From positions 5,954,401 through 6,018,400 of the forward strand of contig OY829645.1 of NCBI GenBank assembly GCA_963691815.1: a stretch of DNA of 64,000 nucleotides. Direction: 5' to 3'. The notes under the pieces are model-generated. The model had not been told where the DNA came from and did no database searches. It was given only the letters and a program-made list of their open reading frames with translations. Shown one piece after another: positions 22,223 through 33,723 of the stretch. The translations under genes were made by a program, and so were the position numbers. Numbering within the stretch: the stretch's first letter is position 1; every line of letters begins with the position of its first letter. This DNA is from Echiichthys vipera. Taxonomy: Eukaryota > Chordata > Actinopteri > Perciformes > Trachinidae.

Positions 22223-22349
22223 TTCACCAGAAACGCCCCTCCCTCAGTGACCCCAGTGGCAAAGGACAATATTTACCCCATCAAAACCATCATTACACAC
22301 AGACAAATGAAACCCATCACGGTTTTTAGATCAAACTGTGTTTTTAACA

Positions 22350-24130
22350 TTCCACTTATAAAACATGATGAGCGCACATCCAGCACAGACATTAAAATGG
22401 CTTTGCTGAATGTGTGCTCTCTTTTAAACAAATATTTTATTAAAAATGATATCATTCAACAACCTGGACAGCATTCTCCTTACAGAGACATGGCTTGGCA
22501 CTGATGCACCTGTTGTTCTCACTGAGGCCTCCCCACCAAATTTTTACTTTTTATTGTCAACAAGGGGGTGCAGAAGAGGGGGTGGCACTGCTTCAATTAT
22601 AAAGAACAGCACAAACATGAACAAAGTCTTTTTTTAACAGCTACTCAGCATTTAAGTACCATGCCTTTGTTTTTGCAGCCCACCTATTCTTTGTATAACA
22701 GTCTACAGACCACCTCAGTATTTTACTGAAGGCACATTTTACTGAATTTTCAGAAGATTTATCAATTATTCATACCAATTATTCAATTATAAGTAAGATT
22801 TTAGAAAAAATAGTTTTAATCAAGTAAAATATATATAAAAATATTATTAATTTTTTTTATTGGCTTTTGCAGACAAGAACAAAGAAACAGCTAAAGCACA
22901 TGTACAGTATATCTTCTTTAAGGTGAAAAAAGAAAAACACACAGACAAAACCAGAAAAACCCACAACATGAATCCCGCTATCCCTCCCAACAACCCACGT
23001 CAGACACGGTCACAATAAAAAAAAAACAACAAGTAACCGAATAATCTCAAATCATATTTTAGTCAGACTGATTTAAGGTGGATCCACAGTACAGACCACA
23101 CTTTCAAAAATTTGAAATTACATCAGGAGTAATTTAGATAATCATAAACTCACAGTCTTGGTACTGCTGGATTTAACTGCCGCTTTCGAAACAGTAGACC
23201 ATGACATTTTATGAAATAGACTAAGGAACCTGGTCAGCCTCTCTGGAACTGCTTTTAACTGGTTCACATCCTACCTTACTGATCAAAGATTATTTGTAAG
23301 TATGGTTCCTCAGGAACCCATAAGATAAAGTGTGGCGTTCCCCGAGGGTCAATTTTAGGTCCATCTCTTTTTAATCTCTACATGCTTCCCCCTTGGGACG
23401 TCATCAGGAGGCACGGCATCAGCTTTCATAGTTATGCTGATGACACGCAACTGTACACTGCCATGTCTCCTGACAACACAGGGCCAATTGTTGCCCTTTG
23501 TAACTGCATTGTAGACATCAAGTAATGGATGGCAGCAAACTTCCTGCAGCTTAACTGGGACAAAACAGAGGTTTTAGTCATTGGTCCTGAAGGCCAGAGA
23601 GACCAACTTTTACCAATGTTACAGGATTTTAAACTTTAAATTATGGGCGTGATTTTTGACTCTGAGCTCACTTTTATTTTCACACAACAAAAACATCCTG
23701 TTTCTCTCTCAGGCCAGCATGGAGGTGCTGATGCATACTTGTATCTCTTTTCGTTTAGATTATTGTAATGCCCTGTTCTCCGGTCTTCCCAAAAAGAACA
23801 TGTACAACTTACAATTAATACAAAACTCAGCCACACGCATGCGGACGAGGAGCAGAGGGCGGGAGCCCATTACACCACTTTTAAAATGCGCTGCATTGGC
23901 TCCACGTGTACTTCAGGATCAATTCTAAGGTTATTTTACTAGTTTTTAAATGTCTTAACGGTCCCAGACCATCTTATTTATCTGCAACACTTTTACCCCA
24001 TAAACCCTCACGGACCCTGAGGTCCTCCGATGCTGGCCTGTTAACCAAACCACAAGTAAGAACTTAAACACGTGGGGAGGTGACATTCAGTTATTATGTC
24101 CCCCGATTGTGGAACAGCCTGCCGGAGAAC
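22350..24130 (+). pseudogene. L2-a ORF2 (endonuclease and reverse transcriptase), fragmented
   Basis: Endonuclease: ALLNVCSLLNK, then RDMAWHxCTC-type text replacing the L-T-E-T-W-L-G-T-D motif in a broken frame (22440-22530), and VYRPPQYF near 22700. A deletion removes the rest of the endonuclease and the RT fingers. RT: LVLLDLTAAFETVDH (23157-23200), then Y-A-D-D-T-Q-L-Y in a shifted frame near 23430. C-terminal part 23656-23928 has ASMEVLMHTCISFRLDYCNA. Many stops. Same family as L2-d at 58862-62966. Confidence 0.75.
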
Positions 24131-24137
24131 CTCAGGG

Positions 24138-24562
24138 TGTGGAAGAAAACATGATTGAGAAAGTGAATAACAGGACGAGGTCACAGTGTTCTGGGGACAT
24201 AGGCCTGATAAGCACACATTCTGTTTAGAAAATAATGGAACTGTATTTGGGCATGAGGACGTCTGGACACAAAGTAGACTCTACTGATTGTAAATGTATG
24301 GGTGTGTATTGGAAAGACCTGATGGGGCGTGTAAACGTTGTCAGCACGCGGACCTCAGTATAAGAGGGGAAGTTCTGTTAAGAAACACTTGGAATTTAGA
24401 ATTTGGGATTTTGGATCTTGGAACTCTGTGATAAGAGTGTGTTAAAACTTGATTCAATAAATTCCCCTTGATGGCTGTGAGACTTTTCTGCTGACTCCTT
24501 CTTGTAAACCCTCCTATTTTATAATACATTGTTCTACCATAAATTGGTGACCCCGACGTGAT
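24138..24562 (+). repeat. ERV-B 5' LTR (404 bp) and tRNA-Trp primer binding site
   Basis: LTR 24138-24541 begins TGTGGAAGAAAACATG and contains an AATAAA near 24461. Three bases later, TGGTGACCCCGACGTGAT (24545-24562) is an 18-base match to the complement of a tRNA-Trp 3' end. This fixes both the LTR edge and the element strand. Confidence 0.9.
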
Positions 24563-25124
24563 CGGTTTAGACCTGCTAGCTGGGAGGACGACTGAGCTCA
24601 CCAGTGCAGGGGCTGTGCAGAAGGCGCCAAAAAGGTAGGAACTTTTATCCTATCTCGCACAGTTGTATGCCTGTTGAGGCTCAGCCTCGACTCAGGGTAG
24701 CATTTCGAGGTTCATTCCAAGTTGGACAGGCTGAGTCAGCTGGGAGGCCTCTGGCTGTCTTGTGTGCTCCTGCAGGAAAGCTGCTGTAAAAGCGTGCACT
24801 TTAGAGTCTGTCTAATGCTGATGCTGACCCGCTACCGCAACGGGCTGATCACCGTGGTACTACAGAGTCAACAAAATCATTTATATATATGTGAAAGGAA
24901 ATTCACTAGAAACTGAGCAGGATCTGTTTGAGCACTGGATAAAGGTATGAAAACACACACACACAGCAAACAGGAAAAAGTGTCTCAAGAGGTCTATTGA
25001 AAGGATCCCAAATAAAGTAATTCAGTCGGTAAGGGGAACACACTGCTTAAGAAAACTCCCACAGAAATATATATAAACTCCTATAAACACAGCTCGGGAC
25101 TCACAGACCAGGACCCCGGACTGT

Positions 25125-26110
25125 ATGATAACACAGAGAGAAGGTGTGAGCGACATTGCGGACAAAACTCCAACAGGAGCTAATTGCCAATTAGGCCTGG
25201 TGCCAAAATTTTGTAGCACAGGGAAAAGGACATCCATATTGGACTGCTACAAGGACCTAGATACAGGCAAAGCAGGTTGGTCCTACTGGCTGAACCTAGA
25301 TACTGCAGGCGATGACTTACACAGAGAATTGAATCGATCTCAAATACAATACTTGGAGGGAGACATAGATGTATACCATGACAAAGCACGGGACAGACAA
25401 ATGGAGAATACCAACAGTGGCCAGAGGTTCCCCAGCCACCAAAAATCGACAGACCACAGACAAGAGAATTTGACCTTAGATACAGGCCTAACATACATAA
25501 ACCAGACAGATATGAGGCAGGCTAGTATCCAATTTGAATAAAGGGCACTCAGGGGCATTATGTGCCGTGGCAAACAATCAACCTTGCAGGTCTTGTCTCA
25601 AGGCTGCCTGACATTCACGAAGGAGCCAGCAAATGGATAAGAGCATTTGAAGAGGAAACTGTGGAAAATGCTGGCCTTTTGTGACATAAAAGCGATATGG
25701 GCAAGATCTTTTGGGGCAGCAGCGATGGAGAACCTTTTCGTGATGGTGGTATAGGAGATACAAGAAAATTAGATCCCACAACCACCTGCACAAGCGTTAA
25801 CACCAGCGCAACAATCACCAGAAGCTGCCAATGTATACCAACAATCTTGTGGTGCACAGGCTGGTTATGGAAACTCATATCGTTCAAGAGGAGGTCCCTA
25901 CAGAGGACAAGGACCACAGCGAACCAGTGGTGAATTCTGGGAGTGCGGCATGCCAGGTCATTTTGCAGACTGATGTCCAAAGAACAATGCATTCAGAGGG
26001 GGCAGAGGCAGGACAATGCAACGTGGAGCTAGAGGCTTGGCAGGCCCCTGGGGGAGACCTAATTTTGGATACTAGGGGTGCCCAGAGAATCCTAAAGGGG
26101 AGGGTCAGTT
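25125..26110 (+). pseudogene. gag: ERV-B gag
   Basis: A first frame (25125-25541) has no clear domain beyond a charged C-terminal half. Then 25570-25720 reads LAGLVSRLPDIHEGASKWIR followed by AFEEET in broken frames, a capsid segment also recognisable in ERV-E (62967 onward). A Gly/Arg-rich stretch (SYRSRGGPYRGQGPQR) precedes one zinc knuckle WECGMPGHFAD-C near 25935-25975 (C-x2 spacing disturbed by a stop). Capsid-nucleocapsid order is normal. Multiple stops. Confidence 0.65.
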
Positions 26111-26114
26111 TCCA

Positions 26115-26560
26115 GTGTTAGCGGTGGAGGCTGATGAAGAACCTATGCTGCAGGTTCAAAATGAGGGTAGACAAGTACCAATGCTAGTGAACACTGAAGC
26201 CACTCACACATGTGTGGGTCCAAAGTTTGCCACGCACCTCCCCATGTCAGACAGATTTGTTGAGACAGTAGGATTCTCGGGACAAAAGCAGCAAATTCAA
26301 ATGACGGCTCCAGTGACAGTAACCACAGAAAGCCAAGAAATTAAAATCCCAATTCTGGTTGCAAAACAAACACCTGTCAATTTAATTGGAAGAGATGCAT
26401 TGTGTAAAATAAACATGACAATTTTGTGCTCGTCAAAAAATATACAAAATTCAGTAGAAAACACCCTTGACGGTCCATTGGCCGGTTTGTTGGTGGCCCC
26501 AGTGACATTGTTGTCCATGTTAATTTCTGAAGTGCACAGTCTAGATCACTGTGCAAGGGG
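26115..26560 (+). pseudogene. pro: ERV-B protease
   Basis: The frame starting 26115 reads VPMLVNTEATHTCVGPKFA, where the active-site triplet D-T-G is replaced by N-T-E, and later TPVNLIGRDALCKINM, the conserved G-R-D near the protease C-terminus. The active-site change would inactivate it. It runs to about 26470. Next comes a short unrelated stretch and then integrase, so RT and RNase H are deleted. Confidence 0.75.
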
Positions 26561-26589
26561 GGGAAGTGATGAAGAAAATTCAACAACAA

Positions 26590-27515
26590 GGTTACTGGTC
26601 GCCTTATATGTAAGCAATGGTGAACGAGGTGTTAAACCAATGTAAATAATGTGCTCAAAAAAATGTAAAGAAAGATCTGAAAACACCTGCTGGACATATT
26701 CCAGTACCAGAAGGTCCATTTAAACATCTAGTTATGGAATATGTCATATGATAAAATCAGTTCAAGGCAAAAAATACACGCTTGTGATAATCGACAGATT
26801 CAGCAGATGGGTTGATGCTACACCATCAAAAGACTTGAGCGCTGAGACTGTTGTCAGATTTCTGATAAGAGAAGTAATCCCTCGATTTGGGACTCCATCA
26901 GAAATCAGTTCTGACAAGGGGTCTGCGTTTGTGCAGAAAATTGCAAAAGGTATCCTACAACAGTTGAGAATCAAACAAAGTTTAGGAGCAGTGTGTCATC
27001 CACAAAGCCAAGAAATGGTTGTTTAAGTTTAAATGGAACCCTGAAGGCTAAGCTAAACAAAAGCTGTGCCGCCACTAAGCTGAACTGGGTAGATGCTTTG
27101 CCACTAGCACTAATGAGCTATCACATGCAAACACATAGAATAACGCATTTAACACAGCATTTAACACTGCATGAAATGCTAACAGGTCGACCTATGCCAG
27201 CACTGCAGCTAAGAGGTCCTTTTAAAGGACCACCGCTTGAACAATTGCAAAATGAGCTGAAAGGATATATGAAATATCTAACCATGATCCATAGAACTAT
27301 CTACACACAGGAAAGAGCACTAGAGGAGAGCCTGGAGCAGAAGGTAGAGTGACAAGTGAAACCAGGAGACTTGGTAGGGATCAAGGTGTTCCGGAGGAAC
27401 TGGCATCAACCGCGTTGGGAAGGGCCGTACCAGGTGGTCAGGGCCACCCCAACAGCGGTCCAGGTTGAAGGGAGCAACACGTGGTATCATCTGAACCACT
27501 GCACAAAAACGTGAA
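26590..27515 (+). pseudogene. pol: ERV-B integrase
   Basis: The zinc-domain end (CAQKN near 26655) is followed by KKYTLVIIDRFSRWVDA-like sequence (26766-26820, first Asp), EISSDKGSAFVQK (near 26905, second Asp) and a stop exactly where the third catalytic Glu should be (near 27020). The C-terminal domain (27355-27510) has KPGDLVGIKVFRRNWHQPRW and a final WYHLNHC. At least four stops or shifts. The remaining sequence to about 27730 may be the start of env but is too degraded to call. Confidence 0.8.
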
Positions 27516-27779
27516 TCAAGGATGAAGGGAAACAACGGCAGAAGTGGGAGATGATAAATGTGGTAAAACTGACCCTGAGTGTGTTCCTGTGTGTTCAGAG
27601 GTGGATGACTGTGGAGAGCAGAACCGTGCCGAGCCAGGTACCGATAAGCGAGATTCCACAGAAAGAAGGAGTCGGAGACGAGGACAGGGATCCACCAGTC
27701 TAAAACAGATGAGTATGATGCAAAATGAAACACTCTGCCATCTGTCAGCATTTTCAGATAGAAATACATTTATAAACCA

Positions 27780-29055
27780 ATTTGTGATAATAATAGTATT
27801 GTGTTTATCCCTCTATTAGATTCGATTGGTTTTAGTCAGAGTGTACATAAACCTACTCACTGTTTTAATCACACCCTCAACCTTGTTTTGACTTAACAGT
27901 TTTCCCACAGAATCCTATTTTATCAGACCATTATTTAATAACTTTTGAATTTATATTAAGGGACTACTCACCTCTGGGCAAATGTTTCTACACTAGATGT
28001 TTATCTGATAATGTAAATTCAAGGAAGCGATTCCATCTGCATTTAATTGAATGCCTTATCCTAATATTCAAGATTCCTGTACTGACGTTAGTTTCTCTGA
28101 AATTGATCACCTTGTTGAAAGTGTTGCAGGCTCACTACGAACAACATTCGACTCTGTTGCTCCTTTAAAAAAGAAGAAAATGAAACAGAGGAAGTTAGCT
28201 CCGTGGTATAACTCACAAACCCGTGAACTTAAACAAATATCCCGAAAATTAGAAAGTAAATGGTGCTCTACTAAATTGGAGGAATCTCGCTTAGCTTGGC
28301 ATGAAAGTCTCAAAACATATAGGAAGGCCCTCTGTAATGCCAGAGAAGCCTATTACTCTTCTCTACTGTTTTAATAGAGGAGAATAAGAACAATCCTAGA
28401 TTTCTTTTCAGCACTGTAACCAGGCCGACGGAGATCCACAGCTCTATTGAACCATGTATTTCTATAACCCTCAGTAGTAACGACTTCATGACCTTCTTCA
28501 ATGACAAAATTATAACTATTAGAGACAAAATCAATACGCTTGGCACCAATTTTCCTTCAAACCCAGGAACCTTAGAAACAACTGTACGACCTGATATATT
28601 CTTGGACTGCTTTTCTACAGTTGACCTTAACAAATTAACCTCTACTATTTCAGCATCAAAGTATTCTACTTGTCTCCTAGACTCTATTCCGACTAGGTTA
28701 CTTAAAGAAGTGTTACCTATAGTGACAACTCCTGTATTAGATATGATTAACATGTTTTTATCAGCAGGTTATGTACCAGTCTTTGAAAGTAGCTGTAATT
28801 AAACCTCTTCTTAAAAAGCCCAGTCTTGATCCTGAGGTACTAGCCAACTATAGACCTATATCTAACATTCCTTTTCTCTCTAAAATCCTCGAGAAATTAG
28901 TCAGCAATCAGCTGTCTGCCTTTTGACATAATAATGAGTTATTTGAGGACTAACAATCAGGATTTAGAGCAAATCATAGCACTGAGACAGCACAGGTAAA
29001 AATTACTAATGACCTTCTAATAGCTTAAGACAAAGGACGTGTTTCTATGCTTACA
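27780..29055 (+). mobile_element. L2-b: LINE fragment of the same subfamily as L2-c
   Basis: Runs parallel to 42620-43855 of L2-c with high identity: LLDSIGFSQSVHKPT, PILSDHYLI (endonuclease), KLAPWYNSQTRELKQIS, FNDKIITIRDKINTLG and YRPIS (RT start). Starts within the endonuclease and breaks off at 29055 inside the RT just before the catalytic region. Frames are broken (stops near 28370, 28800, 28925). 29056-29181 is unassigned sequence. Confidence 0.8.
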
Positions 29056-29181
29056 CTCAGAACCGTCAACAAAGTGTATTCTCCCTGATGAGAACACAAC
29101 TCAGGACAGGAGGTCGGAGACATGAGATCCGCCACCTAGAGGTCTGTATTGGTCTGTGCTGGTATTGGTCTGTATCGCATT

Positions 29182-29664
29182 TGTTAAAGAAATGTATAAA
29201 ATATTATCAGAAATGTTTGTTTCCATGCATGTAATCGAAAAAGTTATTTTCCCTCACTAGGTTGGTATGTGAACCAATTATATTTGACCCATGTGGAGGA
29301 AAGGCTGATAAGACTTTCACTCCCTGTAAAAGAAAATGCTGAATGAGCAAAACCAACTGCGACCTTGTGAAGATAAGATATACTTTGTATGTAACTAGTT
29401 AATTATTATTCATGAGTGACTTATGATTATTCATGCAAACTTCAAATAAAAGGACACGGGGAAGAATGGAGAGTTGGAAAGGTTTGTGAGGAACGGACCT
29501 GTAGCATGCGATTACCTCTGCTCTCCCCGTGTCAAGATACGTTAAGTGTTTCTTGTCTCTGACTGATGAAGTCTCCATGTGTTGTTCTGTCAAGCAACTG
29601 AAAGATTTTGGCATGTGTTGTTTCTGTCAAAACAACTAAAATATTTTGACATTTTTGGTCCTTT
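29182..29664 (+). repeat. ERV-C 5' LTR and probable primer binding site
   Basis: LTR TGTTAAAGAAATG..ATTTTGACA, with AATAAAAGG near 29445 as polyadenylation signal. TGGTCCTT (29656-29663) equals the first 8 bases of a tRNA-Tyr primer site, as in ERV-A; the rest has diverged, so the primer assignment is tentative. Confidence 0.85.
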
Positions 29665-30238
29665 CTCAACACTGCAGAAAAAAAGGTGACTGACGGGACG
29701 GCTGCAAAGACTGTGCACAGCAAAGTCTGGCGGAAAAACCTGCCGCTGGACAAAGACCACCTTTCAACGTGGCCAGACGGAAAACTCCTCATCCATCCTT
29801 TAGATGCAGCAGACGAGATCCGAGCCAAGCGGAGGGGAGACATTCATCACGAAAAGGTCAGAGATTGAAAGAGACTAGGGAGCATACGGCTCCAAGAAAG
29901 AGGTCTTTAAAAGTGTGTCTGATTGCAGATCTGCAAAGAATGTGTGTGCGTGAATAATTGTTGTATGAAAAGGAATTTGGTCTGTTCGGCAGTATTTGGG
30001 CCCGAAACCTAACGGTGTAAACAAAAAGCCTATTTGCTTGCTGTAATAGATTAAATTGCATTAAGGACATTAGGTGAAGGGACTAGGGATCTAAAACGCA
30101 GATTTATTCCTGGGATAGAACCCCCAGACTGTGTCCGCAAGGAACAATAAGTTCTTTGTAGAAGCTTGACACAGTGGGAATTGTCTGTGGTCCTTGAGAA
30201 ATTTCCCTGAGTCCTGGATCACTCAGTAACGTAATACA
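29652..30238 (+). other. ERV-C leader
   Basis: Untranslated leader between LTR and gag. It has a 60-codon open frame (29686-29868) beginning MTDGTAAKTVHSK. Its position is where some retroviruses have an upstream leader peptide, but nothing in it is recognisable and it ends long before gag. Confidence 0.5.
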
Positions 30239-31913
30239 ATGGGATCAAACAGTTCATGTTATAAAAAGCCAGTAGATCTGGAAGGTGATGCTAAATTTAT
30301 GGATGACCACTGTCCAGGGTCTGCAAAATATCTGAAAAAATGGAAACAAAAATATGACTTTACAGGAGATTTACATCCCACGGACTGTCTTAAAATAGTT
30401 CAGAGATTAGAGATGGAAAACAAGACAGAAGAAAAAAAAGCAGAATGCAAACCCTACAAATGAATTGCGTTTTGCTCGATTATGGCTTAAAATTGCAAAT
30501 CAGCGCAGCGCGGGTCAGAAAAAAGCGCATGAAATGTGCCCTGTCGTCAGAAAAGAGGACGACCAGTATGTTCCTCCCACAGTGCCGCCCCCACTGCATG
30601 TGCCGCCCCCACCTCAGCCCCCACCTCAGCCACAGCCTCAGACACAGCCTCAGTTACAGCCCGTGCAACTAACTCTAGCTGCAGATAAAGTACTAAATCC
30701 AAACTCTCATGTAGTGGTTCAACCCCCAAGCCCGTCGACTCCACTAATGACACCACCACCATATAATGACATGTCACCACGAGCAATATTACCAACACCA
30801 ACAACATCGCGTATATACCCAAATTTACAAGACCTGACGAGTTTCGATACTACAGGGGGGGAGCATGCTGCAGTGGCGGATCACACAAGGGCAAAGTATC
30901 CACACTCCCAGTGGAAATATAGTAGAAAAATGGGACAATTTTTGAGTCCACTATTAGAGGAAGGCAGTTTTTCAGGACATCCTGGAAAAATGTCTCCTCC
31001 ACTGCCTATGACCCCATTAGACGACACTATACCAGACGCTTGCCCCATGATACAACTCCCTGATGGGCAAGGAGGACACAGTTATGTATATAGGACGTGG
31101 ACAATGAAAGACGTGACGGACGATTTAGAGGGGGTAACAGACCCGCAAGTTGATGTAGAAAAAACAATAACGGACTTGACTAACTTGATACAGACTTATC
31201 ATCTCAATGGACTGGAAGTACAACAGCTGCTCATGACTTTTTTTAAACTACACTGGTCTGGCATAAAAAGTGATTGGCTGCCTACAGTAGTGATAGGAAA
31301 CAATCCTCCAGTCACAAGGCCACCAGACAATGTAGTGAACAGCTTAGGTCCCATATGGACGGCAATGCGAGGAAGGTACATAAACCGAGCTGACTTTTAA
31401 AAAATTTCACAGTGTATTCAAAAGGATACTGAAACAGTAGGGGACTTTAGGTCCAGAATTGAAGATATATTCCAATGACATAGTGGCATGGTGATTGACG
31501 CAGATGACACGTCACCATACAAACAACAATTGAAAATGGTAATCTGTAATGGCCTTAGACCAGAAATAAGACATCATGTCACAAAACATTATGTTGAATT
31601 ACCTACTGCCGGTTTAACAGCGTTCATCCAACACGCAATACACGCTGAAAAAGTAACCATAAATAAAAAGAAAAATCAGAAAGTAGGAGCTTTCGTGCTG
31701 GCAGACGGAACTGAAGTGTTCCTCTCCAGTGCCTTAACAGGAGGAGGAAAAAATTACAAAAATAACAAAAGTCAATATAGACAAAAAGGAGGAGCAGAAA
31801 AGCAAAAGGACGTGGATGAGAAAAGATGCTTTGTATGTCACAAAAAGGGACATATGGCAAGGCAATGCAAAATCATAAAGCGAGAAGAATCGGAAAGTGA
31901 AGAAGAAGCATGA
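30239..31913 (+). pseudogene. gag: ERV-C gag (matrix, capsid, nucleocapsid)
   Basis: Starts MGSNSS at 30239, a likely N-myristoylation signal for membrane targeting of matrix. A frame change near 30460 leads into a Pro-rich spacer (30580-30660, PPPPQPPPQ) and then capsid (30900-31640). Capsid continues across stops at 31400 and about 31477 (..TYHLNGLEVQQLLMTF.., ..LKMVICNGLRPEIRHHV..). Nucleocapsid ends with a single zinc knuckle CFVCHKKGHMARQC (31830-31871) and an acidic tail. Length near that expected for a full gag, with three interruptions. Confidence 0.85.
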
Positions 31914-32400
31914 CTAAAGAAAAAGGACGAGGAGCTCGTAAAAGAGTTAGATCTGAGAGAAACAATTGGTAAGTATGACGAAAAGAAAATAGCAGCAGAA
32001 ACTCATGACCTATTAGAAGAAACAGTAAAAGAATGGAATGATACAGACCCGGCCACAGCTCAGCTAAAAATAGCCGAGCTGTGCCTGGCTCTGAAAGATG
32101 TAGATCTCACAATAAGACCCGAAATAACATTAGTAATGAATGGTTTTCCTACTGTTTTTCTCTGTGACACTGGTGCAGAGAGGACAGTGGTAAAAAGTGC
32201 AAAACATTTAAAAATTTCTTCCCAAACAATTAGAGTAAAATCTGCTAATGGCACAATCAAAACAAACTCAGTTAGCCAGCCTGTACATCTGTGCCATGAG
32301 GATTTTCCTGAAAATGGCGTAGATTTACAGCTGGTTATTGCCCCTGACTGCCCGCATAATCTACTGGGGAGAGATGCGTTGGCATGTTTAGAACTGGGGG
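31914..32400 (+). CDS. pro: ERV-C aspartic protease
   Basis: Follows the gag stop TGA (31911-31913) in the same frame, the arrangement used by gamma-type viruses for stop readthrough. The frame is open: MNGFPTVFLCDTGAERTVV holds the intact catalytic D-T-G (Asp codon 32166-32168), and DCPHNLLGRDAL (from 32346) is the C-terminal G-R-D motif. It would cleave the gag-pol precursor. No stop separates it from the downstream linker. It belongs to a copy whose other genes are broken. Confidence 0.85.
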
Positions 32401-32987
32401 TAATTCCTACATCTTCAGGACGACTTAAAGTGGCAAAAATGCCCTTAGTGGATACTGTGATGGTGTATGAATCAATCTCCGCCCCACAATACTACTGGAC
32501 ATTGGACCTCCCCGAGGAGGGGCCAGCAGCTGTTTCCAAGCAGCTCTTAAAGATGACAGAGGCTCGAGTACAACCAAGGCATACAACTATGCCCCCTGGT
32601 GATCTACATGTGACATTACGTTACAAGTGCTCCCCAGGGCCAGACTCACTCTATGACAAAGCTGTGCAGAAATTAGGTCCACAAAGATGCACATTGATGC
32701 AACTTTACTGGAAAGACTCGACCTCTTTCTGTACAGCAGACTTAACAAATGATGCATTATATTTAATGCAGGGTGGACGCACACCACATGTTTCTTTGAC
32801 TAAATCCTCAAAGCAAACATGGAAAGATTTGGATAATGAAGCAAGACGAGTAAAAGCAGCTCACAGCTGGACAAATACAATCGATCCTAAAGTTCAATAC
32901 AATAAGGATACGCAATATTATCGCCAAAAACTACAGTGGGTGGTCACAACCACTCCAAACGTCCATTTGGACGAGTCAAACACATGA
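32401..32987 (+). CDS. ERV-C pro-pol linker with paired H-x-T/S motifs (2H-phosphoesterase-like?)
   Basis: About 190 residues between protease and RT, a region that is very short in mammalian gammaretroviruses. Numbering from the Met at 32136, it contains GDLHVTLRYK (His158, Thr160; codon 32607-32609) and RTPHVSLTKS (His218, Ser220; codon 32787-32789). Each lies in a predicted beta-strand-like context, and the sequence between includes CTLMQLYW and ALYLMQGG. Two H-x-[TS] motifs are the signature of 2H phosphoesterases, which cleave cyclic or 2'-5' phosphodiester bonds. ERV-A keeps the second motif (PHISLYKS). Spacing of 60 residues is on the short side, so the assignment is a hypothesis. Confidence 0.45.
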
Positions 32988-32996
32988 GAAGCAAAT

Positions 32997-33653
32997 GTGT
33001 TATCCCTTACGACAGAGGAAGAACAAAGTCTGGCTTCATTACCCAAAGAATTATGGTCTGAAGGTCCATCTGATGTAGGATTAATGAAAGGTGTCCCACC
33101 AGTGGTAATAAAAGGAAAAACAGAATATAGGCCGAAAGTTAAACAATATCCCTTAAAACCTGATGCAGAAGAAGGCATTGAGCCTGTAATTGAAGATCTA
33201 AAGAAAGCAGGAATTATAATTCCGTGCCCAGATTCACCCTGTAATACACCTATTTTTCCTGTCCAAAAAGCCGTGCCATCAATTTCTTGGCGCATGATAC
33301 AGGACCTAAGAGCAATTAATGCTGCAGTACAACAAAGGGCACCAAATGTCCCCAATCCACACACATTGCTTAATTCTATGGATCAAAATGCAAAGTATTT
33401 CTCGGTCATAGACTTAAGCAATGCGTTCTGGTCAATTCCAATACATAAAGATAGCCAACATTGGTTCGCATTTACGTTTAAAAATAAACGATATACATTC
33501 ACAAGACTAGCACAAGGCTATTGTGAAAGTCCCACAATTTTTGCTGAAGCAATTGCCAATTGTCTAGCAGACTTCAACCCCCCTGGAGGGAGCCAAATCC
33601 TCTCACATGTAGATGATATCATAATAAACTCCACAAAAAAAGGAGGATTGTAA
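32997..33653 (+). pseudogene. pol: ERV-C reverse transcriptase fingers and palm
   Basis: A 218-residue frame: LPKELWSEGPSDVGLMKG, KTEYRPKVKQYPLKPDAEEG, WRMIQDLRAINAAVQQRAP, FSVIDLSNAFWSIPIH (first catalytic Asp), LAQGYCESPTIF and HVDDIIIN (second and third Asp; Tyr of YVDD is His here). A TAA stop at 33651-33653 and a frame change separate it from the following thumb region, which resumes by 33660. The stop before the frame (32985-32987) also separates it from the protease-linker frame. Confidence 0.9.
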
Positions 33654-33723
33654 AGAAGACACGTTATCTTTACTCAAATTTCTTGCTAAAACTGGCAACA
33701 GAGTAAGTAAAAGTAAATTACAA

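Larger units (their letters stand above)
21051..24137 (+). mobile_element. L2-a: L2/Maui-type LINE, 5' and main part
   Basis: Carries ORF1 with an esterase-like domain, endonuclease fragments and RT, all decayed, in the order expected for an L2-clade LINE. It stops at ..GCCTGCCGGAGAACCTCAGGG where ERV-B begins and resumes at 45407 (AGGGCCGCAAAG..TTTTTAAAAAGAGGCT). The uninterrupted equivalent can be read at 62108-62160 in L2-d, which proves both halves belong together. A foreign AT-rich piece occupies about 22830-23070. Confidence 0.85.
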
